Shown here piece after piece: positions 1 through 8,500 of a stretch of 64,000 bases of DNA. A program made the position numbers and the translations under genes. The notes under the pieces are model-generated. The model worked only from the letters and a program-made list of their open reading frames with translations. It was not told the DNA's origin and did not search any database. This DNA is from Sinimarinibacterium sp. NLF-5-8. Its GTDB lineage: Bacteria; Pseudomonadota; Gammaproteobacteria; Nevskiales; Nevskiaceae. Position 1 is the stretch's first letter. The number at the start of each line of letters is the position of its first letter. The stretch lies in assembly GCF_010092425.1 (NCBI RefSeq), contig NZ_CP048030.1, positions 310,001 through 374,000 on the forward strand. Direction: 5' to 3'.

Positions 1-1
1 G

Positions 2-250
2 GTCGATCATCAGCAATCCTGCATGGTGCGGCTGCTCGATCCCACGCCCGCCGGGACGCCGATGGAGGTGTACTGCTTTGCTGCCACGATTGTGTGGGCG
101 GAATACGAGCGCATCCAGTCCGATATTTTTGATCACCTGATTGCGATCCTGCCGGAGTTCGGGCTGTCGGTGTTCCAACAGCCATCGGGCATGGATGTGC
201 GCAGGGCGCTGGCACCCTCGACGCTGGTAGAATCGCCACATGCCTTGTGA
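2..250 (+). CDS. MscS-family mechanosensitive channel, C-terminal fragment
   Basis: Only the last 82 codons are inside the window; the frame is open to the left edge and ends in TGA. The residues EVYCFAATIVWAEYERIQSD followed by IFDHLIAILPEFGLSVFQQP match the cytoplasmic C-terminal end of YbdG/MscS-type channels, which release solutes on hypo-osmotic shock from the inner membrane. The pore helices are upstream and cannot be checked. It points toward thrS but is separated by about 140 bp, so it is probably a separate unit. Family assignment rests on recognition of this tail alone. Confidence 0.72.
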   Translation, partial: VDHQQSCMVRLLDPTPAGTPMEVYCFAATIVWAEYERIQSDIFDHLIAILPEFGLSVFQQPSGMDVRRALAPSTLVESPHAL

Positions 251-388
251 TGATCCCCTGATGTTGTTGCGAACGTGCGCGCGGCTGAAGGCCGCTGCGT
301 AAAGGGTTTGACGCCACCCCTGGCACTTCTATTTTTCACGCTGAGGTGATTTTTTCGATCATTTTCGGCGCTTTCATGCAAAAAACTC

Positions 389-2347
389 ATGTCCATTCAA
401 ATTACCTTTCCCGACGGCAACCAAAAATCCTTTGACGCGCCGATCACCGGCTTTGACATCGCCAAAGGCATTTCGCCCGGACTGGCCAAAAAGGCCGCAG
501 TGATTGAGGTCAACGGCGAGCTGTGGGATTTGACCCGTGCGATTGACCGCGATGCCAAAATCGCCATCGTCACCCGCGACAAGCCCGAGGCGCTGGAAGT
601 GATCCGCCACGACGCCGCGCACGTCATGGCGCAGGCTGTCCAGGAACTGTTTCCCGGCACCCAGATCACCTTTGGCCCGGCCACCGAAGTGGGCTTTTAT
701 TACGACTTTGCGCGCGCCACACCGTTTACCGATGCCGATCTGGAAAAAATCGAAGCCAAGATGCGTGAGATCGTCAAACGCGATTTGCCGATTACCCGCG
801 AAGTGTGGCCGCGCGAGCGTGTGATCGCGTTTTTCAATGAAAGCGGCGAAACCTTCAAAGCCCAATGGGTGCAAGAAGGCATTGGCGCGGATGAGGTCAT
901 CAGCATTTATCGCCAGGGCGATCAATGGCTGGATATGTGCCTGGGGCCGCACTTGCCCTCCACCGGCAAACTCGGCACTGCGTTCAAGCTGACCAAAGTC
1001 TCCGGCGCCTACTGGCGCGGCGATGCCAAAAACGCGCAGTTGCAGCGCATTTACGGCGTCGCTTTTGCCACCGAAGATGAGCTCAAAGCCCATCTGCGCA
1101 TGGTTGAAGAAGCCGAAAAGCGCGACCACCGCAAACTCGGGCGCGCGCTGGATTTGTTCCATATTCAGGAAGAAGCCGTCGGCCAGGTGTTCTGGCATCC
1201 CAAGGGCTGGTCGCTGTACCGCACGCTGCAAAACTATGTGCGCGCACAGCTCGATGCGGCTGATTACGAAGAAGTGCACACGCCGCTGCTGGTCGATCGC
1301 AAGCTGTGGGAAGCCTCCGGCCACTGGGCCAATTACCGGCAAAACATGTTTATTGCCGAGGTGGACGAAGGCCGCGACGCCAGCGGCAACGAGCACAAAA
1401 CCATTTTGGCGGTCAAGCCGATGAACTGCCCCTGCCATGTGCAGATTTTCAAGCAGGGCATTCGCTCCTATCGTGATCTGCCGCTGCGCATGGCCGAGTT
1501 TGGCGCCTGCCACCGCTACGAACCCTCTGGCGCGCTGCACGGCCTGATGCGCGTGCGCGGCTTTGTCCAGGACGATGCCCACATTTTTTGCACTGAAGAC
1601 CAAATCAGCAGCGAGACCGTGGCGTTTTGCGACCTGCTCAAGCGCATGTACAAAGACCTCGGCTTTGAGCAGGTTAGTGTCAAGTTTTCCGATCGTCCTG
1701 AAGATCGTTCCGGCGATGATGCGATCTGGGACAAGGCCGAAGGCGCGCTCAAGCGCGCGGTGGAGCAGGCCGGTTTGCCGTACACGATGAACCCCGGCGA
1801 AGGCGCGTTTTACGGTCCCAAGCTGGAGTTTGTGCTGCGCGACGCCATTGGCCGCGACTGGCAATGCGGCACGCTGCAAGTGGACTTTTTAATGCCGCAG
1901 CGTTTGGACGCCGAGTTTGTCGCCGAAGACGGCAGCCGCCAGCGTCCGGTGATGTTGCACCGCGCGGTGTTGGGCAGCTTTGAGCGCTTCATCGGCATCC
2001 TGATTGAAAACCACGCCGGTGCTTTCCCGTACTGGCTGGCGCCGACGCAAGTGGTGGTGGCGCCGATTGTCTCCGATGCCAACGACTACGCCGAACACAT
2101 CCAGCGCGCGCTCAAGGCCGCTGGTGTGCGCAGCCAGACCGATCTGCGCAACGAAAAGATCAACTACAAAATCCGCGAACACGCCAGCCACAAGATTCCG
2201 GTGATCGCCGTGGTCGGGCGCAAGGAAGCCGAAGAAGGCACGGTCACGCTGCGTTATCGCGGCGTCGAGCAGCAAAAAACCGTGCGTCTGGATGAGCTGG
2301 TTGCGCACTTGCGCGAGCAGTTTCCCGCCCCCGTGGCCGGACTGTAA
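389..2347 (+). CDS. thrS: Threonine--tRNA ligase
   Basis: Class II aminoacyl-tRNA synthetase that charges tRNA-Thr in the cytoplasm. At 652 residues it is close to the usual proteobacterial length. It has an N-terminal TGS domain (about 1-62), an editing domain with a HxxxH pair at H74/H78 and the LDMCLGPH motif, a catalytic core with the zinc-binding MNCPCH at about 345-350, and a C-terminal anticodon-binding domain (about 545-640). The ATG at 389 gives the canonical [10 protein letters not shown] start. It is followed after 3 nt by an M23 peptidase gene; the usual infC-rpmI-rplT partners are not downstream. Confidence 0.98.
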   Translation: MSIQITFPDGNQKSFDAPITGFDIAKGISPGLAKKAAVIEVNGELWDLTRAIDRDAKIAIVTRDKPEALEVIRHDAAHVMAQAVQELFPGTQITFGPATEVGFYYDFARATPFTDADLEKIEAKMREIVKRDLPITREVWPRERVIAFFNESGETFKAQWVQEGIGADEVISIYRQGDQWLDMCLGPHLPSTGKLGTAFKLTKVSGAYWRGDAKNAQLQRIYGVAFATEDELKAHLRMVEEAEKRDHRKLGRALDLFHIQEEAVGQVFWHPKGWSLYRTLQNYVRAQLDAADYEEVHTPLLVDRKLWEASGHWANYRQNMFIAEVDEGRDASGNEHKTILAVKPMNCPCHVQIFKQGIRSYRDLPLRMAEFGACHRYEPSGALHGLMRVRGFVQDDAHIFCTEDQISSETVAFCDLLKRMYKDLGFEQVSVKFSDRPEDRSGDDAIWDKAEGALKRAVEQAGLPYTMNPGEGAFYGPKLEFVLRDAIGRDWQCGTLQVDFLMPQRLDAEFVAEDGSRQRPVMLHRAVLGSFERFIGILIENHAGAFPYWLAPTQVVVAPIVSDANDYAEHIQRALKAAGVRSQTDLRNEKINYKIREHASHKIPVIAVVGRKEAEEGTVTLRYRGVEQQKTVRLDELVAHLREQFPAPVAGL

Positions 2348-2350
2348 GCA

Positions 2351-3190
2351 ATGAAAACCCTGCTGCGCGCGCTGGTGCTGCTGGCCGTCGGCGTCAGTGC
2401 CAGCGCGCAAGCCGACGCGCCCACGCTCAAAGGCCGCTGGATTCAGGGCGGCATGGTGCAAGGGCAAGTCGCGCCCGGCAGCCAGGTGTGGTTTAACCAA
2501 ACCCCGCTGCTGGTGTCCGAGCAAGGCCAATTTGCGTTGGGGTTGGCGATTAACGAGCCCGCCAGCGCCAGCCTGCGCGTGCGCGCGCCGGGGCAGGGCG
2601 AGCAGCGCTTTGAGTTTGCGGTGGAGCAGCGCCAGTACGATGTGCAGCGCATCAACGGCCTGCCCAGCGCCATGGTCAACCCGCCCGCCAGCGTGATGGC
2701 GCAAATCACCCGCGATATTGAGCGCGTGACCAGCGCGCGCGATCGCAAAAGCCCCAGCACCGAATACGCCCAGGGCTTTATCTGGCCGGTGAGCGCGCGC
2801 GTCAGCAGCGTTTACGGCTCCCGCCGCGTGCTCAATGGCGAAGAAAAACAACCGCACTTTGCGGTGGACCTGGCCGCAGGCAAAGGCACGCCGATCAAGG
2901 CCAGCGCCGCTGGCACCGTGAGCCTGGCGCGCACCGATCTGTACTACACCGGCGGCACCGTCATCATCGACCACGGTCAGGGGATTTCCACCACCTATCT
3001 GCACATGTCCAGGGTGGACGTCAAAGCCGGGCAAGAGGTCAAGCAAGGTGAGGTCATCGGGCAGGTCGGCAGCACGGGGCGCGCCACCGGCCCGCACCTG
3101 TGCTGGCGCGCAAACTGGTACCAGACGCGGCTTGATCCTTCACTGCTGATTCAAGATCAGCCCGCGCGCAAGGGTGAGGTCAAGCGTTAG
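2351..3190 (+). CDS. Exported M23-family metallopeptidase with altered zinc ligand
   Basis: 279 residues with a Sec signal peptide (about 1-21, ending SASAQA), a beta-rich N-terminal region, and a C-terminal LytM/M23 domain (about 140-268). M23 enzymes cut peptide cross-links in peptidoglycan in the periplasm. The HxxxD motif is present (H169, D173 in HFAVD) and so is the catalytic His in YLHMS (H218). The terminal HxH motif reads H249-L-C251, so the residue that is normally the third zinc ligand is Cys. Cys could still bind zinc, or the protein may be a regulatory, non-catalytic LytM factor. It lies 3 nt after thrS, so co-transcription is likely. Confidence 0.88.
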   Translation: MKTLLRALVLLAVGVSASAQADAPTLKGRWIQGGMVQGQVAPGSQVWFNQTPLLVSEQGQFALGLAINEPASASLRVRAPGQGEQRFEFAVEQRQYDVQRINGLPSAMVNPPASVMAQITRDIERVTSARDRKSPSTEYAQGFIWPVSARVSSVYGSRRVLNGEEKQPHFAVDLAAGKGTPIKASAAGTVSLARTDLYYTGGTVIIDHGQGISTTYLHMSRVDVKAGQEVKQGEVIGQVGSTGRATGPHLCWRANWYQTRLDPSLLIQDQPARKGEVKR

Positions 3191-3401
3191 GCGCGCGCTT
3201 TCAAAACGCTGGGTGGCACGCGTGGGAGCCACGTGCCTGGTATCCAAGCGACCTCTCTGATCGGGGGCGCGATGAAGGCGGTGAACCTGCAAAAGACGCG
3301 TGATTGCGCGCGCGGCTGTTTTATATCTTCTAATGTAAATCATTCTCATATAGAATCGGCCACTCTTTGCGTCAGGCTCATGGCCAGCGCGCCTTCTTTT
3401 G
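3191..3401. other. Intergenic region before the PepSY operon
   Basis: A 211-bp gap between the M23 gene and the PepSY gene. It holds a short inverted repeat (GGCACG at 3215-3220, CGTGCC at 3232-3237) that could be a weak terminator, an AT-rich stretch, and the Fur-like site listed separately. No credible gene is seen. Confidence 0.5.
3329..3347 (+). promoter_or_regulatory. Probable Fur box upstream of PepSY-DUF2271-DUF4198
   Basis: The 19 bases match the classical Fur consensus (GATAATGATAATCATTATC) at 14 positions by hand alignment. The site sits in an AT-rich island about 55 bp upstream of the PepSY gene and overlaps a plausible weak -10 (TAGAAT, 3351-3356). Fur with Fe2+ would repress the operon when iron is plentiful. 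Family knowledge that such operons sit beside iron transport genes agrees. Confidence 0.62.
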
Positions 3402-4091
3402 ATGAGTGAATGGTTTGTGAGTGAATCAGTTGCCAACATGCCACCGCGCGTGACGGTGAAACGGCGCAGCAGCGCGCGCGCGCTGTGGACCAAGCAGTTG
3501 CATCTATGGCATTGGATAACGGCGGCGATCAGCATGGTCGGCATGCTTGGCTTTGCCATCACCGGCATCACCCTCAACCATGCCGGCCAAATCAGTGCCA
3601 CGCCACAACGCGTGAGCCAAACCGCCGAGGTTCCCGAGACTGAACTCGCTGAGCTGCGCGCGCGCGCGCAGCAGGTGGTGCAGGACGGCATGGACGCACC
3701 GCTGCCGCCACGCACCCGCAGCTGGCTGCGCGCGCAGTGGAACCTCAAAACCGGCGCGCGCGCGGCGGAGTGGTCGGCCGATGAGGTGTATTTGAGTCTG
3801 CCGCAGCCCGGCGGCGATGCCTGGCTGGCGGTGCAGCTGGCGGACGGTCATATCGAATACGAGCGCACCACGCGCGGCTGGGTGTCGTACTTCAACGATC
3901 TGCACAAGGGGCGCAATACCGGCGTGGCCTGGAGTTGGTTCATTGATGTGTTTGCAGTGGTCTGCGTGTTGTTTACGCTCACCGGCTTGCTGCTGCTCAA
4001 ATTACATGCCGCCAAACGCGCATCGACCTGGCCACTGGTCGCGGCGGGGTTGGTCATTCCATTGTTTTTATTGCTGTTTTTGATGCATTGA
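3402..4091 (+). CDS. PepSY-associated transmembrane protein
   Basis: 229 residues. One membrane helix near 38-58 starts in the typical KQLHLWHWITAAIS context. A periplasmic region follows (about 60-180), and two helices near 184-207 and 211-228. This is the layout of short PepSY_TM proteins, a family often linked to siderophore or TonB systems and suspected in ferric-siderophore reduction; the activity of this short form is not established. First of three co-directional genes with 21 bp to the next. ATG at 3402 is used; an in-frame ATG at 3438 is a plausible alternative because neither has a strong ribosome binding site. Confidence 0.82.
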   Translation: MSEWFVSESVANMPPRVTVKRRSSARALWTKQLHLWHWITAAISMVGMLGFAITGITLNHAGQISATPQRVSQTAEVPETELAELRARAQQVVQDGMDAPLPPRTRSWLRAQWNLKTGARAAEWSADEVYLSLPQPGGDAWLAVQLADGHIEYERTTRGWVSYFNDLHKGRNTGVAWSWFIDVFAVVCVLFTLTGLLLLKLHAAKRASTWPLVAAGLVIPLFLLLFLMH

Positions 4092-4112
4092 TTTTTTCAA
4101 GGACAAACCTTT

Positions 4113-4718
4113 ATGCGTAGGAAGTGGTTAACCCTTGCGGTGTTTTTGACCGGTACGGCCAGCGCCGCGCAAATGGAGCTGAGCGTGCAGGTGCCGCAGC
4201 TCAATGTGGCCGAATATCACCGGCCTTATGTGGCGGCATGGGTAGAAGATGCCAACCGCCAAACCGCTGCGCAGCTTTTGCTGTGGTACCAGCAAGACAA
4301 GAAAAACGCGCCGCCAGGTGCCGAGCAGGGCAGCAAATGGCTGCCGGATTTACGCCAATGGTGGCGTCGCGGTGGCCGTGAGCTGAGCCTGCCGATGGAT
4401 GGCGTCAGCGGTGCCAGCCGCGCGGTGGGGGTGTATGTGATCCGCTACACCGATCAGCCGCCCGTGCCGACAGCGCCGCCCGCGGCGGATGAGCTGGTGC
4501 TGCCGTTTGCAATGGATGGGCTGAGCCATAGCCGCGAGCAGGCCCGGCTGCCTCATCTGGCCGCCGGGCAATACACCCTGCGCATCGAAGCTGCGCGCGA
4601 AGAAGGCGGGCGTGAACTGCTGGAATTGCCGTTCAGCTGGCCGCCGCAAAGCGCGCAGCAGCACAGCGTCAGTGGCAAATCCGAATTGGGCGATGTGCGC
4701 CTGAACCTGATCCCTTAA
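4113..4718 (+). CDS. DUF2271 domain periplasmic protein
   Basis: 201 residues with an N-terminal signal peptide (about 1-18, cut near TASA-AQ). The mature part carries the DUF2271 pattern: a beta-rich domain with RPYVAAWVEDANRQTAAQLLLW, then KWLPDLRQWWRRGG and DGVSGASR. Function is not known experimentally. The family repeatedly occurs between PepSY-TM and DUF4198 genes in iron-regulated loci, which suggests a periplasmic metal or redox role. SD-like AAGGA precedes the ATG. Its stop overlaps the first possible start of the next gene. Confidence 0.85.
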   Translation: MRRKWLTLAVFLTGTASAAQMELSVQVPQLNVAEYHRPYVAAWVEDANRQTAAQLLLWYQQDKKNAPPGAEQGSKWLPDLRQWWRRGGRELSLPMDGVSGASRAVGVYVIRYTDQPPVPTAPPAADELVLPFAMDGLSHSREQARLPHLAAGQYTLRIEAAREEGGRELLELPFSWPPQSAQQHSVSGKSELGDVRLNLIP

Positions 4719-4729
4719 TGGAGTATTTG

Positions 4730-5557
4730 ATGATGAAGTTCCATCGTTTGCTGGCACAGGCGGTGCCGGCCGTTGCCGTTTTGATGACGTTACCGGCGCA
4801 GGCGCACAATGCCTGGTTCCAGCCTTCAAAGACGGTGCTCAATGTCGATCAGTGGGTGACGGTCGATGCGGGTGCTTCGACCGAACCCTTCGTCAAGGAT
4901 CACGCCCCTTTGCGGCTGGATCACTTGCGCGTCACGGCGCCGGACGGCAGCACCGTTGAACCGCAGAATCCATCCACCGGACGCGTGCGCAGCACGTTTG
5001 ATCTGCAGCTGCTTCAGGCGGGCACCTACAAGATCGCCCTGCAGAATCAGGGCATGGCAGCCAGTTGGGAAGAAAACGGCCAGGGCAAGCGCTGGCCTCC
5101 GCGTGGGCAGCCGTTTACCGCTGAAGGCTTTGCCAAAGCGGTGCCCAAAAATGCCGCCAATCTGAGTGTGATGGAATTTTTGAGCCGCATTGAAACCTAT
5201 GTTACGGCGGGCAAACCGGGAGGCGTGGCACTCAAGCCCAGCGGCAAGGGACTTGAGCTGGTGCCGGTCACCGATTTCAATGATCTGTTCACGGATGAGC
5301 CCGCGACTTTTCAACTGTTGCTCGACGGCAAACCTGCTGCCGGGCAAGCCGTTGAAATCATTGCCGATGGCATTCGTTACCGTGATGCGGTCAATGCCAT
5401 TGAACTGACCACCGGCGAAGATGGGCGCTTCACCGTGCAATGGCCGTCTCCGGGGTTGTACTGGATGAGTGCGTCGGCGCAGGACAGTGCCGCGCAAGCC
5501 CCCGCCACCCGGCGGCGCAGCAGTTACACCGGCGTGTTTGAAGTGTTATCGCCGTAA
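4730..5557 (+). CDS. DUF4198 domain periplasmic protein
   Basis: 275 residues: signal peptide of about 25 residues ending LPAQA, then HNAWFQPS, the conserved start of mature DUF4198 proteins. Two beta-sandwich-like regions follow, and the C-terminal part (from about 195) resembles the carboxypeptidase-like/NikM-type modules of the family. DUF4198 proteins are exported and associated with nickel, cobalt or iron uptake loci; a metal-related role here is inference. ATG at 4730 is preferred because GGAG lies 6 nt upstream; an in-frame ATG at 4718 overlaps the stop of DUF2271. A strong hairpin follows the stop. Confidence 0.84.
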   Translation: MMKFHRLLAQAVPAVAVLMTLPAQAHNAWFQPSKTVLNVDQWVTVDAGASTEPFVKDHAPLRLDHLRVTAPDGSTVEPQNPSTGRVRSTFDLQLLQAGTYKIALQNQGMAASWEENGQGKRWPPRGQPFTAEGFAKAVPKNAANLSVMEFLSRIETYVTAGKPGGVALKPSGKGLELVPVTDFNDLFTDEPATFQLLLDGKPAAGQAVEIIADGIRYRDAVNAIELTTGEDGRFTVQWPSPGLYWMSASAQDSAAQAPATRRRSSYTGVFEVLSP

Positions 5558-5568
5558 TTAGGGGGCAG

Positions 5569-5602
5569 CAAAAAGGCTGCGCGTGTAGGCGCGGCCTTTT
5601 TG
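5569..5602. terminator. Bidirectional intrinsic terminator
   Basis: Stem of about 14 bp with one G:T wobble (left arm 5569-5582, right arm 5589-5602), A-rich on the left and T-rich on the right. It can end both the rightward DUF4198 operon and the leftward toxin-antitoxin operon. Confidence 0.85.
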
Positions 5603-5618
5603 TGCGTTGCCGATCAAA

Positions 5619-5900
5619 CTATGGGCGTTTGAGGTCACGATAAAAGTTTTCGTGAGGCCCAACGGCTTCCAGATACACCAGCCGCACCGCGTCATCAAGG
5701 GTGTAACCCAGCAAGTAAAGCTGACCCTGGCTGCGAAATTTGTATACCCGCAGCGCTGCCAGATCGCCTTTTTTGCTGGCGCCGATATGCGGGTCGGCTG
5801 CAATGATTTCAGTGGCTGTATCCACGTCCTCGGCGATGTTGTCATGCAGCTTTTTGTACGCGCGCGCAAAGCGCCGAGTTTGCCGCAGGCCGTAGCTCAT
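5619..5900 (-). CDS. RelE/ParE-family toxin
   Basis: 93 residues. The pattern RRFARAYKKLHDNIAEDVDT, then GDLAALRVYKFRSQGQLYLLGYT and a C-terminal FYRDLKR, is that of RelE/ParE-fold toxins, which act either as ribosome-dependent mRNases or as gyrase poisons. The sequence alone does not decide which. It is the second gene of a leftward operon: its ATG overlaps the antitoxin TGA (ATGA, 5897-5900). A strong terminator follows. Confidence 0.85.
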   Translation of the reverse strand: MSYGLRQTRRFARAYKKLHDNIAEDVDTATEIIAADPHIGASKKGDLAALRVYKFRSQGQLYLLGYTLDDAVRLVYLEAVGPHENFYRDLKRP

Positions 5901-6136
5901 GCGCGTTGGCGTGCCGAACGCGGCACAAACGTGGTGGCCTCGCTGCGTGGCTCAGACAGTGAGGCCAATGATTCGGCAATAAAGCTCACCGGAAGGTCGG
6001 GGTTATCAAGCGCCGCACGACCGACTTTGGCCCAGTATTCGACCTGCCCGGCGATGGTGCGGTGTTCGCTCACTGCTTCAGCACGCGCTTGGTCGTATAG
6101 CGTTTGATCAATGCGAATGGATGTTGATGTGCTCAC
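5897..6136 (-). CDS. ParD-like antitoxin
   Basis: 79 residues. The N-terminus SIRIDQTLYDQARAEAVSEH then RTIAGQVEYWAKVGRAALDN is typical of the ParD-like antitoxin family: a ribbon-helix-helix-type DNA-binding front and a toxin-neutralising tail. It should bind both the toxin downstream and its own promoter. The start is GTG at 6136 with a TTGAGG-like SD upstream. The 4-nt ATGA overlap with the toxin gene gives the usual antitoxin-first coupling. Confidence 0.83.
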   Translation of the reverse strand: MSTSTSIRIDQTLYDQARAEAVSEHRTIAGQVEYWAKVGRAALDNPDLPVSFIAESLASLSEPRSEATTFVPRSARQRA

Positions 6137-6162
6137 GCGCGCGCCTCAAGTTAGGTGTAATA

Positions 6163-6182
6163 GGTAATGGGGATAAGTTACC
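6163..6182. promoter_or_regulatory. Possible operator of the toxin-antitoxin operon
   Basis: An imperfect palindrome (GGTAA at 6163-6167, TTACC at 6178-6182) in the AT-rich region 27-46 bp upstream of the antitoxin start. Position and symmetry suit an autorepressor site of a ribbon-helix-helix antitoxin. The arms are short, so this is tentative. Confidence 0.4.
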
Positions 6183-6221
6183 ACAAATGTAGTTTGAGAG
6201 ATGATGAATTTGCTATTTATC

Positions 6222-6273
6222 CCCAACGCAAAAACGCCCCACCGCGCGCGCGATGGGGCGTTTTTGCGTTGGG
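6222..6273. terminator. Terminator hairpin with perfect 20-bp stem
   Basis: Perfect inverted repeat, arms 6222-6241 and 6254-6273, with a 12-nt GC-rich loop. Each arm contains a five-base A or T run, so it can work in both directions. It lies just downstream of hinT, whose leftward transcription it would end before the toxin-antitoxin promoter region. Confidence 0.85.
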
Positions 6274-6299
6274 TTTGAGGCGGTGCAAAGCGCGCGCTT

Positions 6300-6656
6300 T
6301 TAGCCCGGAGGCCATTTCAGCGGGCGGCCCGCGATGATGTGCAAGTGCAGGTGAAAAACGCTCTGGCCGGCGGCGGCGCCGTTGTTGACCACCAGCCGGT
6401 AGGCATCGCCATAGCCTTCTTGTTCGGCGATCTGGCTGGCGACCAGCATCATGTGGCCGAGCAGGGCCTGGTCGTCGGCGGTGGCGTCGCACAGGCGCGC
6501 GATCGGTTTGCGCGGCACCAGCAGAATGTGCACGGGGGCGCCGGGGTTGATGTCACGAAACGCCACGCAGTGGTCGTCTTCAAAAACGATGTCGCCGGGG
6601 ATCTCGCGGTCAATGATTTTTTCAAACAAGGTTTTGCTGGCAGCAGGTGCAGTCAT
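6300..6656 (-). CDS. hinT: HIT-family nucleotide-binding hydrolase (HinT)
   Basis: 118 residues, usual for HinT. The histidine triad reads HLHLHII near the C-terminus, preceded by the VVNNGAAAGQSVFH signature; the N-terminal FEKIIDREIP is also conserved. HinT-type enzymes are cytoplasmic purine nucleoside phosphoramidases that cleave AMP-lysine or aminoacyl-AMP by-products. It is a single leftward gene, divergent from msbA with about 70 bp between the starts. Confidence 0.95.
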   Translation of the reverse strand: MTAPAASKTLFEKIIDREIPGDIVFEDDHCVAFRDINPGAPVHILLVPRKPIARLCDATADDQALLGHMMLVASQIAEQEGYGDAYRLVVNNGAAAGQSVFHLHLHIIAGRPLKWPPG

Positions 6657-6724
6657 ATCCAGTCCAATTGAGTCAAAGCCAAGGTGGAGTTGGTAGCATA
6701 CCGCGTTCCCTCATATTCACTCGC

Positions 6725-8500
6725 ATGTCCGATCCTACTTCCAGCGCCGCTGTGCGCGCGATTGCAAAACCCTGGCCCACCTATAAACGGTTGCTGGCGT
6801 ATTCGATGCCGCACTGGCGCGTCATTGTCCTGGCCTCTTTGGCCACGGCGGCGCTGGCGGCTGTGGATGCCGGGTTTGCGGCATTGGTCAAGCCACTGCT
6901 CGACAAAGCCTTTGTTGAACAGAATCCGGGCTATATCCGCACGCTGCCGCTGTTGATCATCGGCCTGTTTTTACTGCGCGCGGTCAGCTCGTTTGGCTCC
7001 ACTTACGGCATGTCGTGGGTGGCGCGGCGGGTGGTCAAGGACGTGCGCGGTCAGTTGTTTGACAAGCTGCTGGGCTTGCCGGTGCGCTATTACGATCGGG
7101 TCAGCTCCAGCCAGTTGATCGCGCGCCTGACCTACCACGTTGAGCAGGTGGCCGACGCCGCCAGCACCGTGCTCACCGGCGTGCTCAAGGACACCCTCAC
7201 CATTGTGTTTTACATCGGTCTGATGACCTGGCTGAACTGGAAGCTCACGGTTTTTGTGTTTGTGGTGGCACCGTTTATTGCGCTGATCATCCGTTATGTG
7301 AGCAAGCGTTTTCGCAGCATCAGCGGGCGCATTCAGGACAGCGTGAGCCTGGTCACCGAGGTGGTGGATGAGGCGGTGCATGGCCAGCGCGTGATCAAGG
7401 TCTCCAACAGCCAGCAGATGGAATCGGATCGTTTTGATCGCGCCAATGAACTCAATCGCTGGCTGTCGATGAAAGTGGTGGCAACCAAGGCCGGCAGCAG
7501 TGGTGTGATTCAGGTGATTGCGGCGCTGGCGGTGGCGGCGATTGTTTACTTTGCGACCCAGCCGAGCATGATCGACAGCATGAGCGCCGGCACCTTTGCC
7601 GCCTTTATGTTGGCGATGATGTCGCTGACCCAGCCGATGAAAAACATGGGCAATGTCAACGAGCGCCTGCAGCGCGGTATTGCCGCTGCCGCCGAGATTT
7701 TTGAAACGCTGGATCAGCCGCCCGAACCGCTGGAGGGCGCGCACAAGGTGACGCGCGCGCGCGGTCAGCTCACCTTTGAAAACGTCAGCTTTGCCTATCC
7801 CGGCACCGATGTGGGCGTACTGCACAACATCAATTTGGCGATTGAAGCCGGGCAAACCGTGGCGTTTGTCGGGCGCTCCGGCAGCGGCAAAAGCACGCTG
7901 CTGTCGCTGCTGCCGCGCTTTTACGATGTCGATCAAGGCCGCATTCGGCTGGACGGCGTGGACTTGCGCGACTACGACCTGCGCGATTTGCGCAACCAAT
8001 TTGCGTTGGTCGATCAACAAGTGCGGCTGTTCTCGGCCAGCGTGGCGGAAAACATCGCCTACGGCATCAGCCCGCCGCCCGCGCGCGAAAAAATCATTGA
8101 TGCCGCCCGGCGCGCGCACGCCTGGGAGTTCATCGAAAAACTGCCGCAAGGGCTGGAAACCCCACTGGGGCAAAACGGCGCGGGTTTATCCGGCGGGCAA
8201 AAGCAGCGCCTGGCCATTGCGCGCGCGCTGCTGCGCGATGCGCCGATTCTGATTTTGGACGAAGCCACCTCGGCGCTGGACAGCGAGTCCGAGCGGCTGA
8301 TTCAAGCGGCGCTGGAAAATCTCGTCGGCGGGCGCACCACGCTCACCATTGCCCACCGCCTGTCCACCATCCAAAACGCCGATTTGATCGTGGCGATGCA
8401 AGACGGACAGATGGTCGAAGCCGGCAGTCACAGCGAGCTGATCGCGCGCAATGGCCTGTATGCCGCGCTGCATCGCCTGCAATTTGATGGAGGCCATTGA
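6725..8500 (+). CDS. msbA: Lipid A export ABC transporter MsbA
   Basis: 591-residue half-transporter that flips lipid A-core across the inner membrane. The N-terminal part holds six membrane helices (about 25-325). The ATPase domain has Walker A GRSGSGKST near 383-391, the LSGGQ signature at about 488-492, Walker B LILDEATSALD and the H-loop IAHRLST. ATG at 6725 is chosen because translation from there matches homologues; the frame is open further upstream. Its TGA shares one base with the ATG of lpxK, and the lpxK SD lies inside msbA. Confidence 0.96.
   Translation: MSDPTSSAAVRAIAKPWPTYKRLLAYSMPHWRVIVLASLATAALAAVDAGFAALVKPLLDKAFVEQNPGYIRTLPLLIIGLFLLRAVSSFGSTYGMSWVARRVVKDVRGQLFDKLLGLPVRYYDRVSSSQLIARLTYHVEQVADAASTVLTGVLKDTLTIVFYIGLMTWLNWKLTVFVFVVAPFIALIIRYVSKRFRSISGRIQDSVSLVTEVVDEAVHGQRVIKVSNSQQMESDRFDRANELNRWLSMKVVATKAGSSGVIQVIAALAVAAIVYFATQPSMIDSMSAGTFAAFMLAMMSLTQPMKNMGNVNERLQRGIAAAAEIFETLDQPPEPLEGAHKVTRARGQLTFENVSFAYPGTDVGVLHNINLAIEAGQTVAFVGRSGSGKSTLLSLLPRFYDVDQGRIRLDGVDLRDYDLRDLRNQFALVDQQVRLFSASVAENIAYGISPPPAREKIIDAARRAHAWEFIEKLPQGLETPLGQNGAGLSGGQKQRLAIARALLRDAPILILDEATSALDSESERLIQAALENLVGGRTTLTIAHRLSTIQNADLIVAMQDGQMVEAGSHSELIARNGLYAALHRLQFDGGH

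Noticed and set aside
374-1879. Long minus-strand open frame opposite thrS
   Set aside because: It is antisense to a full-length, highly conserved synthetase and has the His/Arg/Ala-rich composition of a GC-rich shadow frame. Similar frames opposite msbA, glnD, lpxA-lpxB, dnaE and lpxD were dropped for the same reason.
3140-3748. Minus-strand frame across the PepSY promoter region
   Set aside because: It covers the Fur-like AT-rich island and lies antisense to the PepSY gene; no support for translation.
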